Assembly (NCBI RefSeq): GCF_028751035.1
Contig: NZ_CP063533.1
Location: 1,426,001-1,490,000 of the forward strand
Source of the DNA: Helicobacter winghamensis ATCC BAA-430
GTDB taxonomy: Bacteria; Campylobacterota; Campylobacteria; Campylobacterales; Helicobacteraceae
DNA: 64,000 bases
Direction of reading: 5' to 3'
A model generated the notes under the pieces. The model was given only the letters and a program-made list of their open reading frames with translations, was not told the DNA's origin and did no database searches. How positions within the stretch are numbered: the stretch's first letter is position 1; each line of letters starts with the position of its first letter. The translations under genes and the position numbers were made by a program. Shown piece after piece: positions 52,185-62,829 of the stretch.

Positions 52185-52964
52185 TTATTTAAAGCTTGTT
52201 CCCCCATCAATAACAATCGTCTGCCCTGTTAGCCAAGAGCTAGAATCGCTATCACACAAGAACAAACAAGCCCCAGCAATATCACTTGGCTGCCCCATAC
52301 GATTAAGCGGACTTTGCGATTCCACCGCTGCTTTAATCTCTGCATAATCTGGAAAGGCTTTTAGCGCGTCTGTATCAATAGGACCACCACTTACAGCATT
52401 AACACGGATATTAAACTCTCCTAATTCCATTGCTGCGTATTTAACCATTGTTTCTACTGCATTTTTAGAATTTCCGTGTCCTGCATAATTTGGCATATAC
52501 ACTAAATTTCCAGTAGAGCTTAAAGAAATAATGCTTCCCCCACCAATTTTCTGCATTCTTTTAGCTGCTTCTTGCGCTCCAACCACAAAAGCTAGCACGG
52601 TAGCTGTATAAATATTATTTAGCCCCTTTGGCTTAAGTCTCATAAATGGCGCAAATCCACCGACAACACTTTTACCATAAATGATTGCATTGCTAATAAA
52701 AAAATCCACACGCTCAAAATCTTCATCAATTTTTACAAACAAATCCTTGTAAGTTTCAGGCTCAAGCACATTTAGAGGATAAGCTTTTGCTTTAATCCCA
52801 TATTTACTTTCTACATCTTTAATAATATTTTGTGCTTCTTCTTCATTTTTATTATAAGTAAATGCAATATTGACTCCATTTTGTGCGAAGCGATATAAAA
52901 TTGCCTTACCGATTCCACGCGTTGCGCCACTAATTACTAATGTTTTTCCTTTAAAATTTTCCAT
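52185..52964 (-). CDS. fabL: Enoyl-ACP reductase, FabL type
   Basis: The 259-residue short-chain dehydrogenase reduces trans-2-enoyl-ACP in fatty acid synthesis. The N-terminal NADPH motif is GATRGIGKA (13-21). The catalytic spacing is Tyr160-x6-Lys167 (NYAGHGNSK), as in enoyl reductases, not the Y-x3-K of ordinary SDRs. The ending VNAVSGGPIDTDALKAFPD closely resembles FabL of Bacillus. Homologues in this phylum have often been named 7-alpha-hydroxysteroid dehydrogenase, which this spacing argues against. It shares one base with dapA. Confidence 0.8.
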   Translation of the reverse strand: MENFKGKTLVISGATRGIGKAILYRFAQNGVNIAFTYNKNEEEAQNIIKDVESKYGIKAKAYPLNVLEPETYKDLFVKIDEDFERVDFFISNAIIYGKSVVGGFAPFMRLKPKGLNNIYTATVLAFVVGAQEAAKRMQKIGGGSIISLSSTGNLVYMPNYAGHGNSKNAVETMVKYAAMELGEFNIRVNAVSGGPIDTDALKAFPDYAEIKAAVESQSPLNRMGQPSDIAGACLFLCDSDSSSWLTGQTIVIDGGTSFK

Positions 52965-53866
52965 TATTTAACTACCTCATATTGTTTTAAGATTTTTTCT
53001 AAAAGCTGCAAATTCTCTGCACTTGGAGCCACTAATGGCAAGCGATATTCTAGTGTTTTTAAAAGCCCACTTAAATACATTGCTGCTTTAATAGGAATGG
53101 GATTACTCTCTATAAATAAAGCCTTATTGATTGCATAAAGCTCGTTATTTATATTCTTTGCTAGTTTGTAATTTTGATCTCTTAGAAGTGCGTGTGTTAA
53201 TTCTGCAATTTTATTAGGTAGAAGGTTAGAAGTTACAGAAATTACGCCTCTTCCACCACAGCTAAGAATAGGATAATTGATTGCATCTTCACCACTAACA
53301 ATACACAAGCTCTCTGCTTGTGTATTTAAGTCAATCACCTTTTCAATGCTTCCACTTGCCTCTTTGATGCCATAAATATTTGGCACTTCCTTAAATAAAT
53401 GCAAAATTGTAGCACTCTCTAAATTTACTCCTGTGCGTCCTGGAACATTATAAAGCATTAATGGAATTTCAACAGCATTTGCAACAGCTTTATAGTGCTG
53501 AAACAATCCTTCTTGCGTAGGCTTATTATAATAAGGGGTTACACATAAAATTCCATCAGCCCCACAAGATTCTGCAAACTTTGCCAACTCAACGGCTTCT
53601 TGCGTGGAATTGCTACCTGCACCTGCTAAAACTTTAACATTAGCATATTTTTTACACACACTCACAGCAACTTCAATACACTCTCTATGTTCCTTATGAC
53701 TTAGCGTTGCACTCTCCCCTGTTGTTCCAACAGGAATAAGAGCATCAATTCCATTGCGGATTTGACGCTCTATTAAACCTTCATAGCTTTCTAAATCAAG
53801 CGCACCATTTTTAAAAGGCGTTACTAATGCTGTCATCGCACCTTCAACTGGATTTTTTACCTGCAT
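52964..53866 (-). CDS. dapA: 4-hydroxy-tetrahydrodipicolinate synthase
   Basis: The 300-residue aldolase-type enzyme condenses pyruvate and aspartate semialdehyde, the first step to lysine and diaminopimelate. Motifs are GTTGESATL (47-55), Tyr139 in [10 protein letters not shown], and the Schiff-base Lys168 in YGIKEASGS. It follows the M16 protease by eight bases. Confidence 0.95.
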   Translation of the reverse strand: MQVKNPVEGAMTALVTPFKNGALDLESYEGLIERQIRNGIDALIPVGTTGESATLSHKEHRECIEVAVSVCKKYANVKVLAGAGSNSTQEAVELAKFAESCGADGILCVTPYYNKPTQEGLFQHYKAVANAVEIPLMLYNVPGRTGVNLESATILHLFKEVPNIYGIKEASGSIEKVIDLNTQAESLCIVSGEDAINYPILSCGGRGVISVTSNLLPNKIAELTHALLRDQNYKLAKNINNELYAINKALFIESNPIPIKAAMYLSGLLKTLEYRLPLVAPSAENLQLLEKILKQYEVVK

Positions 53867-53874
53867 AAACTTCC

Positions 53875-55203
53875 TTATTTTGTTAGGGTTAAAATTGTTG
53901 CATTTTCAGATGCAAAATACTTTTGCGCCACTTCAACAATATCTTTTAAAGAGAGATTTTCAAATGCTTCTTCAAATTGCAATAAACTTTCTAAATCTCC
54001 ACGAGCAATATAACTTCCAAAGAGATTTGCCACACCACTGCTAGATTCTAAATCATACAAAAAACTTGCACGCATATTTGTTTTAACCTTTTGCAAATCA
54101 GCTTCTTTAATTTTGCCTTGCTTAATCTTCTCAATCTCTTGTAAAATTGCTTTTTCTAAACTCTCTAACTTCACTCCAGAATTTGCAATCCCCATAAAAA
54201 TAAAAAGTCCCGTATCCACTAAATCCATATTGTATGCATACACTTCTGCTGCTAACCGTTTTTTATCCACGATTTCACGCACAAGCTGACTACTCTTACC
54301 TCCACTTAAAATCTCACTTAAAGCACTAAGGGCAATTTGATCTTTATGGTTAAAAGGAGGAATTTTATAGCCAAGCGCTAAAACTTCAATTTCACTTTGG
54401 CGATGAATTTTTGCGCGTCTTTCCCCATCTTGCTTTGGCTCTTGCATATACACAGATTGTGGAATCTCTTTTGTATTTTTAATCCCTTCAAAATGTTTTT
54501 TAACCGCCTTTAATGCTTCCTTTTCATTCACATCACCAGCAATCACAACGACTGCATTTTTGGGCTGATAATAAATACTATGAAACTCTTTTATATCCTC
54601 AATGCTCCAATTTCTAATATCATCCATAAAACCAATAGGTGTCCAATGGTAAGGGTGATACACAAAAGCTGTATTAAAAAGTCTAAAATACAAATATCCC
54701 ATAGGATTATTATCTGTTCGCCATAATCGTTCTTCTGCTACAACATTACGCTCAGGTTGAAACTCGGAATCCTTCAAGTTGAGATTTTGCATAAGTTCCG
54801 CAAAGAGTTCTAAAGATTTTTCTAAATTTTGTGTGCTAGATTTTATATAATAATGCGTATAGTCAAAGCCTGTGGAAGCATTTGTAGCCCCACCATAACC
54901 TTTAACGATCCTATCAAATTCCCCAGCCTTTAAATTTTTTGTGGATTTGAAATTTAAATGCTCTAGCATATGTGCGATTCCGCTTTTTCCCATAACTTCA
55001 TTGCGACTTCCCACTTTATAAAACACATCAGTTGTGATTACTCCACTTTGATTTTTTAGAGGAATAATTACGACTTCCAAACCATTTTTTAATACGCTTT
55101 TATAATGCTTAGGAAGCACAGATTGATCTGCTAAATTAGCCATTAAAACTCCTGCAAAAAATATTTTTACACAAAAAATAAATAAAATCGCACGCAATTT
55201 CAT
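53875..55203 (-). CDS. M16-family zinc protease, exported
   Basis: The 442-residue peptidase has a signal peptide (about residues 1-21). The inverted zinc motif HMLEH at 78-82 is followed by a downstream Glu near 155 ([11 protein letters not shown]). A second, inactive M16 domain follows in the same chain ([23 protein letters not shown]). It likely degrades small peptides in the periplasm. The neighbours pyrD and dapA are the same in C. jejuni and H. pylori. It overlaps pyrD by four bases. Confidence 0.9.
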   Translation of the reverse strand: MKLRAILFIFCVKIFFAGVLMANLADQSVLPKHYKSVLKNGLEVVIIPLKNQSGVITTDVFYKVGSRNEVMGKSGIAHMLEHLNFKSTKNLKAGEFDRIVKGYGGATNASTGFDYTHYYIKSSTQNLEKSLELFAELMQNLNLKDSEFQPERNVVAEERLWRTDNNPMGYLYFRLFNTAFVYHPYHWTPIGFMDDIRNWSIEDIKEFHSIYYQPKNAVVVIAGDVNEKEALKAVKKHFEGIKNTKEIPQSVYMQEPKQDGERRAKIHRQSEIEVLALGYKIPPFNHKDQIALSALSEILSGGKSSQLVREIVDKKRLAAEVYAYNMDLVDTGLFIFMGIANSGVKLESLEKAILQEIEKIKQGKIKEADLQKVKTNMRASFLYDLESSSGVANLFGSYIARGDLESLLQFEEAFENLSLKDIVEVAQKYFASENATILTLTK

Positions 55204-56264
55204 AAATCCACACCAATTGCTTCGCTAATATGGTTAAATCCATCACGCTCTAAATATTCTTTCAGTCCCTTATTGATATTCTTAACTAGACTTGGACCCT
55301 CAAAAATCATTGCACTAAAAACTTGCACGAGATTTGCGCCCAAACGAATCCTTGTATAGGCTTCTTGTGCATTTGTAATTCCACCTACACTAATGAGCGT
55401 TGTTTTGCGTTTGCTTACCTTAAGAGTTAGAGCGATTTGTTTTAGCATTTCACGCGCTTTTGGTGCTAAAACTTTCCCAGAGATTCCACCCTTTTCTTTA
55501 GGATTTACCACAAGAGAATAATCCAGCGTTGTATTAGTCGCAATAATCCCTTTTGCCCCATTATCTATCGCACATTCTACTAAACTTAACGCACTTTCAA
55601 TGCTTAAATCAGGGGAGAGTTTTAGATAAATAGGTTTTTTATAAATTTCACACAATGCTAAAAATAACTCTTTTACAAAAGTTTCATTTTGCAAATCGCG
55701 TAAATTTGGGGTATTTGGCGATGAGATATTAACACTCAAATAATCTGTATTTTTCTCAAAAATCCTAGCAAGCGCAGTATAGTCCTTAATTGCATTTTCT
55801 TGTGAAGTTAATTTATTTTTACCAATATTAACCCCAAGAGGCAACACAAAAGGATAGCATTTATCCAAGCGCATACTCACCGCATTAGCACCATCATTAT
55901 TAAAGCCCATCGCATTTTGGATAGACTCTTCATTAATATGTCGCCAAAGTCTAGGTTTTTCATTTCCACTTTGCGCCAAAGGTGTTACAGCCCCCAATTC
56001 TAAATGTGAGAATCCTAATGCACAAAGGGATTCCAACATTGTGGCATTTTTATCAAACCCTGCTGCAAGCCCCACAGGATTATAAAAACGCATTCCATCA
56101 ATTTCTTGAAATAAAATAGAATCATCAAAGCAAAATTTTTTAGAAACAAAAGGAAGTAGTGCTGGAATCTTTGGAGCAAATGCGCAAACAAACTCTACAA
56201 TACTATGTGCAACTTCTGGATCTAAGCGAAAAATAAATTGGCGTAAATTCTGATAATGCAGCAT
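55200..56264 (-). CDS. pyrD: Dihydroorotate dehydrogenase (quinone), class 2
   Basis: The 354-residue FMN enzyme oxidises dihydroorotate to orotate in pyrimidine synthesis and passes electrons to menaquinone. The N-terminal helix (LRQFIFRLDPEVAHSIVE) attaches it to the membrane, which marks class 2. Motifs are NPVGLAAGFDKNA, LELGAVTPLAQSGN, MGFNNDGA, NISSPNTPNLRDLQ and LISVGGI. It is the first gene of the run and has a -10 box about 40 bases upstream. Confidence 0.95.
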   Translation of the reverse strand: MLHYQNLRQFIFRLDPEVAHSIVEFVCAFAPKIPALLPFVSKKFCFDDSILFQEIDGMRFYNPVGLAAGFDKNATMLESLCALGFSHLELGAVTPLAQSGNEKPRLWRHINEESIQNAMGFNNDGANAVSMRLDKCYPFVLPLGVNIGKNKLTSQENAIKDYTALARIFEKNTDYLSVNISSPNTPNLRDLQNETFVKELFLALCEIYKKPIYLKLSPDLSIESALSLVECAIDNGAKGIIATNTTLDYSLVVNPKEKGGISGKVLAPKAREMLKQIALTLKVSKRKTTLISVGGITNAQEAYTRIRLGANLVQVFSAMIFEGPSLVKNINKGLKEYLERDGFNHISEAIGVDL

Positions 56265-56302
56265 TTCTACCTCGAATTCAATTTCAAATTAAAAGACTCA
56301 AA

Positions 56303-56308
56303 ATTGTA
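56303..56308 (-). promoter_or_regulatory. -10 box of the pyrD operon
   Basis: TACAAT on the minus strand with TGC before it, 39 bases upstream of pyrD. No other promoter-like site is seen before yggS, and gene spacing is tight, so the seven genes may form one unit. Confidence 0.45.
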
Positions 56309-56331
56309 GCATTTTTTAATAAAGTTACCAT

Positions 56332-56391
56332 AAAAAAGACAGAAGATCCTAACCTTGCCAAAAGCAATTAAAAAACAGAAGTTAGAATCTT
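56332..56391 (-). terminator. Terminator-like hairpin after the chemotaxis receptor gene
   Basis: On the minus strand AAGATTCTAAC pairs with GTTAGGATCTT (one mismatch) around a loop of about 27 bases. Eleven bases after the receptor stop the first arm begins, and CTGTCTTTTTT follows the second arm. The long loop makes it weaker than a classic terminator. Confidence 0.45.
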
Positions 56392-56400
56392 TTTTAAGCC

Positions 56401-58464
56401 TTAATATTTTTTCTTATTGACATCTTCTAAAATCGCATCCGCTAATTTTGCAACATCTTGTCCAATCACACTCACTTCTTTGGCAATCAAATTATTTTGC
56501 TCTGTAATTTCCTCAACCGCATTGATAGATTGTGTAATTGCATTCATTGCACTTGCTTGATTATTGATATTTTCCCCTGTTTGATTAATAGATTGCACAA
56601 GCGTATTTGTATAGGCTTCAATCTCACTTAGGCTCTTTCCTGTGCGCTCTGCTAATTTTCTCACTTCATCTGCAACAACTGCAAAACCTCTTCCGTGCTC
56701 CCCAGCTCTTGCTGCTTCAATGGCAGCATTAAGTGCTAGCAAGTTTGTTTGATCGGCAATATCTTGGATAATTTTTAAAATATTTTTAATCTCATCGCTT
56801 TGTTTTGCTACTTCTTTAATCATCGTATTGCTATCTTGCATATCTTGTGCGATTTGCGCAATAGCATGCGAACCTTCTTGTAGAGAGTTTGTTTGCGTGT
56901 TAGACTTTTCTGCCAAATCATTTAAAAGATTCATTAAAGCATTGCTTTTTTCATTAAGCGTATTAGAGCATTCTGCGCTAAAGCGCAACATTTTTGAAAC
57001 TTCTGCTCCTAGTTTATTTGTGATAATCTCCACATCTCCCTTTGGATCTTTAAGAGAGCGTGTAAAATCTAGCTCTGAAAACGCCTTATGCACATTTGCA
57101 ATCTCACGCAAATTTATCCCAATATGTTGCTGCAAGGAGTCTAGCATCATATTTAACACATTTTTTAACTCTATAAGCTTTGGATTATTTGGTTTTGAGT
57201 TAATGCGCACACTTAAATCCCCATGCTCAATTTTTGCCACTGTTTCAAGGGATTCTTTAATTGCAACTTGATCTTTCTCTAATCCTTCTTTAATTGTTTG
57301 TGCATTTTGGTTAATCATCTCTCCCATCATTCCTAATTCATCGCGATGATTGATAATAATATTTTCAAAACTTTCGCGCTTATCATTAAGATAATCAAAA
57401 AACCCTTGCAAGCCACTTTTAATATTATTTAAATGCTTAGAGATAATATGTCCTACAAAATACATTGCTACACAAATTATTAAAAGAACAACCAAAGAGA
57501 TTATTGCGGCAAAATTTCTATTTTCTTTAGCTGTTTGTAACATTTCATCAAGAGGAATATTTGCAAACACTGCCCAATGGATTCCATCTTTACCTAATGT
57601 CAAAGGCTCCATAATTGTTGTAATAGGTGCATTGGTGTTTGGGCTAATGCGCTCAAAGACAACTTCCTTGCCCTTTAAAGCTTCCCTTAGATGCGAATCT
57701 GCGCTTTTATCAACTTGCTCCATTTTGCGATTAAAAACATGAAAAAACTTATGGTGCAGCACAACACTATCTTGCGAAAGCAACACAATAAAGCCACTTT
57801 CTAAAATTTTCACCTTTTTAACAGATTCTCCAAGCTCTTGCATATCAAATGCGATTCCACTTATTCCTAAAGTTTGGGAATTATAAGTGATTTTATTCAG
57901 CAAATAAACAGGCGCATATACAGGTGTTTTATCGGCACTATCTTTAGATTTTGGTTGTATGTTTGGGATAAAAATTGCTTGAGATTTACCCTCTTCAAAA
58001 AGTGCGTTTAGCTCACTATCTGACATCTTTAAGGGTAATACATTTTGCGCATTCTCACTTGCATAAACTTCACCATTAAAAAAACGCACAAAAGCGGATT
58101 GATACATCGTATCTTGCGATATTGTAGCATTTAGATAGCCACGCAGCATTACTGCACAACTATAATCACACAAGCGTGTTGAGTTAAAATCTCTTAAAGT
58201 TTTTAAACTTTCTGTTGCAATTGTGGCAATATTTTGTGCATTTTCAAGCCCCAAATCCACACGCTTTTCAATAATTCTTGCCTTATCTTTTAAAATTGCT
58301 TGTGCGTAATTTGTCGTAGTTTCCTTAGCAAATTCAAAGTTTCTATCACCCACTAAAATCACAACCATAGCTAATCCAACAAACGATACCGCAAGTCCTG
58401 CAATAATAATTTTAGCCTTCAAACTAATATCATTTATCTTTGATAATTTTTGCAAAATCCCCAT
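56401..58464 (-). CDS. Methyl-accepting chemotaxis protein
   Basis: The receptor is about 687 residues. It has an N-terminal membrane helix, a periplasmic sensing domain of about 300 residues that looks like a double Cache fold (a ligand-pocket-like [10 protein letters not shown] region), a second membrane helix ([21 protein letters not shown]) and a cytoplasmic HAMP-like and signalling part. The highly conserved tip [32 protein letters not shown] is present. Three starts are open; the one at 58464 (MGILQKL) is preferred because AGAAAG lies before it and the -10 box overlaps the ATG at 58512. Ligand unknown. Confidence 0.88.
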   Translation of the reverse strand: MGILQKLSKINDISLKAKIIIAGLAVSFVGLAMVVILVGDRNFEFAKETTTNYAQAILKDKARIIEKRVDLGLENAQNIATIATESLKTLRDFNSTRLCDYSCAVMLRGYLNATISQDTMYQSAFVRFFNGEVYASENAQNVLPLKMSDSELNALFEEGKSQAIFIPNIQPKSKDSADKTPVYAPVYLLNKITYNSQTLGISGIAFDMQELGESVKKVKILESGFIVLLSQDSVVLHHKFFHVFNRKMEQVDKSADSHLREALKGKEVVFERISPNTNAPITTIMEPLTLGKDGIHWAVFANIPLDEMLQTAKENRNFAAIISLVVLLIICVAMYFVGHIISKHLNNIKSGLQGFFDYLNDKRESFENIIINHRDELGMMGEMINQNAQTIKEGLEKDQVAIKESLETVAKIEHGDLSVRINSKPNNPKLIELKNVLNMMLDSLQQHIGINLREIANVHKAFSELDFTRSLKDPKGDVEIITNKLGAEVSKMLRFSAECSNTLNEKSNALMNLLNDLAEKSNTQTNSLQEGSHAIAQIAQDMQDSNTMIKEVAKQSDEIKNILKIIQDIADQTNLLALNAAIEAARAGEHGRGFAVVADEVRKLAERTGKSLSEIEAYTNTLVQSINQTGENINNQASAMNAITQSINAVEEITEQNNLIAKEVSVIGQDVAKLADAILEDVNKKKY

Positions 58465-58510
58465 CTTTCTAACATTCTCCATAAAAAAGTAAATTCTTAA
58501 CTTTACTTTC

Positions 58511-58516
58511 ATTGTA
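58511..58516 (-). promoter_or_regulatory. -10 box for the chemotaxis receptor gene
   Basis: TACAAT on the minus strand, 47 bases upstream of the chosen start. Its overlap with the furthest upstream ATG helps to decide the start. Confidence 0.4.
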
Positions 58517-58573
58517 ACATATTTTACTTATATCTATTGTAATTTAATCACAGATTAAGATGCCACTTTAGAA

Positions 58574-58579
58574 TATACT
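58574..58579 (+). promoter_or_regulatory. -10 box for the TehA-like gene
   Basis: TATACT, 33 bases before the ATG at 58612, which itself has AAAGGAA. Confidence 0.45.
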
Positions 58580-58611
58580 TCCGCCTTAAATTTAAAACTG
58601 AAAGGAACATT

Positions 58612-59640
58612 ATGGAATCACAAAATACACAATGTCAAATAGACTCCAAACAAAGTTGGTTACAACATTTTCCTATTATGTTTTTTGCCAGCATTATGGG
58701 CGTTGGTGGATTATCCCTTGTTATTAACAAATCTATTAAAATTTTTGATTTATCTTTACATTGGCTTTTTCTTGCGTTTGTAACACTTAGCGCCTTTTTA
58801 TTGTGCCTTATCACATTACTTTATGGATTAAAAATCCTAAAATATAAAAACGCCTTTAAAAAAGAGTTGAAACACCCTATTCGTATTAATTTCTTTGCGG
58901 CAACTTCAGTTTCCATTTTGATTGTTTTGATGCTACTTTTACCCTTTATCCCAAAAGGCTTTGCGCTCACTCTTTTTTATTTAGGGGCTGGTTTGCAACT
59001 TATATTTAGTTTATATGTTGTGCGTTTTTGGTTTATCAACGAAATGCAGCAAAAAATGGCGAACCCTGCTTGGTTTATCCCAATTGTAGGTAATCTCATC
59101 GTGCCACTTGCTGGAATGCAACTAAGCATACAAAGCTACATTATCCCTTTTGAAATTCTTATTTTTTACTTTGGAATGGGAAGCTTTTTTTGGATTTTAC
59201 TAAATGCTGCTTTATTGATTCGTTTAGTCTTTGGTGAAAATTTACCGCAAAAATTCCTTCCAACTCTATTTATTTTTATCGCCCCGCCTAGTGTTTTTGC
59301 GCTTGATATTCTTGCGCTTTTTGGCAAACTTGCAAATGCAGGCGTGTTATATGGAATCGCAAGCGCAAGCTTTAGTATCGCACTCTTTTTTATGTTTTTA
59401 ATGGTAAGTATGTTTGGAGTATTTAGAAGCATTAAATTCGCACTTTCTTGGTGGGCTTTTACCTTTCCAACAGCTGCTTTTACGCTTTGCGCATTAGAGC
59501 TTTATGCAATCTCTTATTCTAAATTCTACGCATTTTTAGGAATCTTTGGAATTGCATTAACGACAATCATCGTAGCTGTCGTATCTTTTCGCACATTAAC
59601 AGCGATTAAAAAGCGTGAAATTTGCGTATTAGAAGAATAA
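58612..59640 (+). CDS. TehA/SLAC1-type (TDT family) membrane transporter
   Basis: The 342-residue integral membrane protein has about ten hydrophobic helices and a short polar N-terminus. FPIMFFASIMGVGGLSLV in helix 1 and WFIPIVGNLIVPLAG in the middle are marks of the tellurite-resistance/dicarboxylate transporter family. Relatives are anion channels or efflux proteins for tellurite, malate or sulfite. The substrate cannot be told from sequence. It is a single gene with its own promoter and ends at a hairpin shared with the convergent methyltransferase gene. Confidence 0.85.
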   Translation: MESQNTQCQIDSKQSWLQHFPIMFFASIMGVGGLSLVINKSIKIFDLSLHWLFLAFVTLSAFLLCLITLLYGLKILKYKNAFKKELKHPIRINFFAATSVSILIVLMLLLPFIPKGFALTLFYLGAGLQLIFSLYVVRFWFINEMQQKMANPAWFIPIVGNLIVPLAGMQLSIQSYIIPFEILIFYFGMGSFFWILLNAALLIRLVFGENLPQKFLPTLFIFIAPPSVFALDILALFGKLANAGVLYGIASASFSIALFFMFLMVSMFGVFRSIKFALSWWAFTFPTAAFTLCALELYAISYSKFYAFLGIFGIALTTIIVAVVSFRTLTAIKKREICVLEE

Positions 59641-59658
59641 GCTCAATGCGCTTATTCT
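59634..59658. terminator. Hairpin shared by two convergent gene ends
   Basis: AGAATAAGC and GCTTATTCT form a perfect nine-pair stem with a seven-base loop. The stem includes both stop codons. There is no T-run, so it may work as a transcript end or stabiliser on both strands. Confidence 0.5.
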
Positions 59659-61207
59659 AAAATTCCAAGTGCTTTATAAAGTGGCACTTTTTCTAAAAAC
59701 TCTTTAACCACTTCTTTAATCACCGCTTTATTTTCCGCTTCTGACTCTAGGATTTTTCCTTCTTTGATAATCTCTCTTTTATTCTCTTTGAAGAGTTTTA
59801 CAATGAAATTAACAAGTTCGGTTTCTTTTTTGGTTTCTTTGATGTAAGCACTTATAGCTAGTTGTTCTATGCTTGATATCATTAAAGCTGAGGCAGTAAC
59901 AGGGGAAGCAAGATAACTTGATTGACCATAGCGAACCAATCTTTTTAAAAGATTGGCATTATAAACTTTAACCCTTTTTTCAATATCTGGTGTTAAAGGC
60001 TGTGTTGGACTAATAATGTTTTGATGGACCCCAAGCATTAAAAATTCTAAAACTTGCCCAAATTTTAACTTGCACTCCTGTGTAATCTTTCGCATTGTTT
60101 TTGGTTGAAAGTCATCTTTTTCTAAGACATTTAAGACAGGTTGATAAATTTCTCTATTAAGATTAATCTCCCCTACGGCACATTGAACTTTATCTTTAAG
60201 ATTTTTGAAAGAATTGGTTAGAATAAAATGTGTATTCATAAGCCTATCCATTGCTTGTTTATATGTAATAGCCCTAGCACCTTTCACATAAATATCTCTT
60301 CTAAATTGGCAATTTAAATAATAATCTTTTAATTGTTCTTTAAAAATTTTATTTTGGATTTTGTTAAAAAATTCACTCGCATTAGACATAATATTGAATC
60401 TATCAAATTGACCAAGGCAATCTGCACTAGTTGCAAAGGAACATTTAGCTTCTTCTATCATTTTTGCCACTTGGTAGAAATAAAAACAATCCCAATTTTG
60501 ATTAAAATATTCATGTGAAATGTATGCAAAATTTTCATTCTTCACATCTTCTAAAAATTGCCTATTTTGAGGAACATTAATGGCATAACTAGGATTTATT
60601 TTAAAAATTCCTCTATAAACCCTAAACTGCTTTTAACAAAAGCTTGAGTATCCATTTCCGCAGAACCATATAATTCTTTATAAAGCGATAGAAGTTCTCT
60701 AGAGGGAGTTTTTGCAGACCAGCCGGGCATACAATTATAACTATTATAGACTACACCCCCAACTTTTAAAAATTTTCTAATAATCTCTAAAATGACATTG
60801 CGATTTTCCTGACTAATCCAAGAAAAAATGCCATGAAGAACAATATAGTCAAATTGTGGCTGTTCTTTTTCAAAACGCTCTAAAAGCTCCCTAAAACTAT
60901 CATCATATAAAATAATATTATCGCCTACTGCATAATCTCTTGCGATTGCTACTTGCATAGGATTAAAATCCGTGCCGACATAATTTCCGCTTGTTGTTGC
61001 CGCATGCACATTAATGCTCGCTCCTTGCCCAAACGCAAGCTCTAAATAATTAAAACTTTCTGGAGGACAAATATCTTCCTCCCCCCTGCAAGGAATATCA
61101 TACCCGGCTAATGTTAAATTAAGATTTAAATATAATGGACTTAACTCTCTAAAATAATAATTTACATATTCCACATCTGTAAAATACCCCTCACTCCAAA
61201 CTGCCAT
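59652..61207 (-). pseudogene. SAM-dependent methyltransferase with regulatory domain, split by a frameshift
   Basis: The first frame (61207 to stop at 60596, 203 residues) is the class I methyltransferase domain: YFRELSPLYLNLNLTLAGY, the SAM site YLELAFGQGASINVHAA, GTDFNPMQVAIARD, FDYIVLHGIFSWI. The second frame (to stop at 59652) carries the methyltransferase regulatory domain (FDRFNIMSNASEF, then helical). A single base missing in the T5A4 run at about 60597-60605 separates them; one extra A or T joins them into about 518 residues (FLKINPSYAINVPQNRQFLED). It could be a true mutation, a homopolymer switch or a sequencing error. A -10 box lies at 61240-61245. Target unknown. Confidence 0.75.
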
Positions 61208-61239
61208 AAACTCTCCTATTTTTGCATTAAAAGTTCAAG

Positions 61240-61245
61240 ATTGTA
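61240..61245 (-). promoter_or_regulatory. -10 box for the frameshifted methyltransferase gene
   Basis: TACAAT on the minus strand, 33 bases upstream of the start, with TGT before it. Confidence 0.35.
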
Positions 61246-61264
61246 ACACAATTCAAATTAACAT

Positions 61265-62161
61265 TTACAGATTTGCTATTTTTGTTACCACTGGATTCCA
61301 CGCTTTTGAAGAGAGCATTACACAATCGCCACTTTTTAAATCCACTACCTCCTCTTCTTGTGCAGTGATTTGTGCGATTTCATTGCCGATTAATACGCTT
61401 AAAACATACACTAGCCCACTTTTTTTAATCTCTAGCACCACGCCACTATGGCGGAATTTGCCACTAGGTAAATCTTGCAAAAACACGGAATGCGGGCTTC
61501 CTTGCTTGTGTATGATTCCTTTTTCAATGAATAAAACGAAGTTTGAGAGAAAAAACACTTCACTAAAATTATGGCTAACTAAAAATGTGGTGAGATTAAA
61601 ATGGCGATGGATTTTTAAGAGTTCCTTTTGAAGTTTATGCGCCATCACGGAATCTAAAGCAGAAAATGGCTCATCTAAGAGCAAAATTTCAGGGTTCCTA
61701 ACCAATGCTCTAGCTAAAGCCACTCTTTGTTGCTGTCCGCCACTTAGCGTGTTTGGCTTCTGTTTAGCGAGAGCTTGTAATTCCGTGATTTCTAGCAATT
61801 CTACAACCTTTTTTTTATCAGCCCCTTTAGGTAAAGCAAAGCTCAAATTCTCTTCCACACTCATATTAGGAAAAAGCGCGTAATCTTGAAATACAAAGCC
61901 TATGGTGCGTTGTTGTGGTGGGAGATTTATGCTAGCCTTTCTTGCTTCTTTTGCCTTCTCAAACCAAACTTTATCCCCCACTTGCACACGCCCAAAATCT
62001 GGTTCAACTAAGCCTGCTAAAATCCTTAAAATCGTTGTTTTACCTGCTCCACTTTTTCCAAAAAGCGTGATTAAATCTTGCTCTTTAAGAGTGCAAGCTA
62101 CTTTTAAAACAATTTCACCTTGCGCACTCAAAAGGCGTTTTTCAAAGTCTAAAATAATCAC
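61265..62161 (-). CDS. modC: Molybdate ABC transporter ATP-binding protein
   Basis: The 298-residue ATPase has Walker A GKSGAGKTT at 35-43, signature LSGGQQQRVALARAL, Walker B LLLDEPFSALD, and a C-terminal extension (about 235-298: LEIKKSGLVYVLSVLIGNEIAQITAQEEE) of TOBE type that senses oxyanion. It overlaps modB by four bases. With modA, the small Mop-like gene and modB it forms the molybdate uptake operon, whose order matches what I recall from C. jejuni. Confidence 0.9.
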   Translation of the reverse strand: MIILDFEKRLLSAQGEIVLKVACTLKEQDLITLFGKSGAGKTTILRILAGLVEPDFGRVQVGDKVWFEKAKEARKASINLPPQQRTIGFVFQDYALFPNMSVEENLSFALPKGADKKKVVELLEITELQALAKQKPNTLSGGQQQRVALARALVRNPEILLLDEPFSALDSVMAHKLQKELLKIHRHFNLTTFLVSHNFSEVFFLSNFVLFIEKGIIHKQGSPHSVFLQDLPSGKFRHSGVVLEIKKSGLVYVLSVLIGNEIAQITAQEEEVVDLKSGDCVMLSSKAWNPVVTKIANL

Positions 62162-62829
62162 TTTGCCCCCCTTTTATTTAAATAAAAAGTCAAAAGCAAA
62201 ATCAAAAATGTAACCGCAAATAAAGTCAAAGCATATTGATGTGCTAGGGCATAATTTAGGGATTCTACCTCATCATAAATCGCAATACTTGCCACACGCG
62301 TAACGCCCTCAATATTCCCCCCTATCATCATCACTACGCCAAATTCCCCGATAGTGTGCGCAAAGGTTACTACAATTCCAACAAGCAAAGAGCGTGAAAT
62401 ATTAGGCAATAACACCGCATAAAGAATTCTAATGCGATTTTTTCCAAGTGTTAAAGCCGCTTCAAAAAGTGATTTAGGAAGCGTAGAAAACCCTGCTTGA
62501 ATAGGATTTACCATAAAAGGAAGTGAAAAAATCACAGAGCCTACAATCAACCCTTCAAAACTAAAGACAAGTTTAAGATTAAAAGTTTCCAGTAAAAACT
62601 TCCCCAAAAAGCTTTGCGGACTAAAGGCAATTAGCAAATAAAAACCCAAAACACTAGGCGGAAGCACCAAGGGCATTGACACAATCGTTTCTAAAACGGG
62701 CGTGATTTTGCTTTTATTAAAAGCTAAAAAATATGCTAGCGGAATTGCAATTATAAATAGCACAAAAGTTGTTATTAACGCTACTTTGAGCGTTAAAAGC
62801 ATTGTGATTAAAAAACTATCAATTTGCAT
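62158..62829 (-). CDS. modB: Molybdate ABC transporter permease
   Basis: The 223-residue permease has about five or six membrane helices. The loop SLFEAALTLGKNRIRILYAVLLPNI is the EAA motif that contacts ModC, and HTIGEFGVVMMIGGNI is the usual ModB/CysT segment. It overlaps the upstream Mop-like gene by 11 bases. Confidence 0.92.
   Translation of the reverse strand: MQIDSFLITMLLTLKVALITTFVLFIIAIPLAYFLAFNKSKITPVLETIVSMPLVLPPSVLGFYLLIAFSPQSFLGKFLLETFNLKLVFSFEGLIVGSVIFSLPFMVNPIQAGFSTLPKSLFEAALTLGKNRIRILYAVLLPNISRSLLVGIVVTFAHTIGEFGVVMMIGGNIEGVTRVASIAIYDEVESLNYALAHQYALTLFAVTFLILLLTFYLNKRGAK

Noticed and set aside
56828-57271. 147-codon plus-strand open frame
   Set aside because: Antisense to the conserved signalling part of the chemotaxis receptor; Cys/Ser-rich shadow of conserved codons.
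58465-58512. Longer N-terminus of the chemotaxis receptor
   Set aside because: The ATG at 58512 overlaps the -10 box and has no ribosome site.
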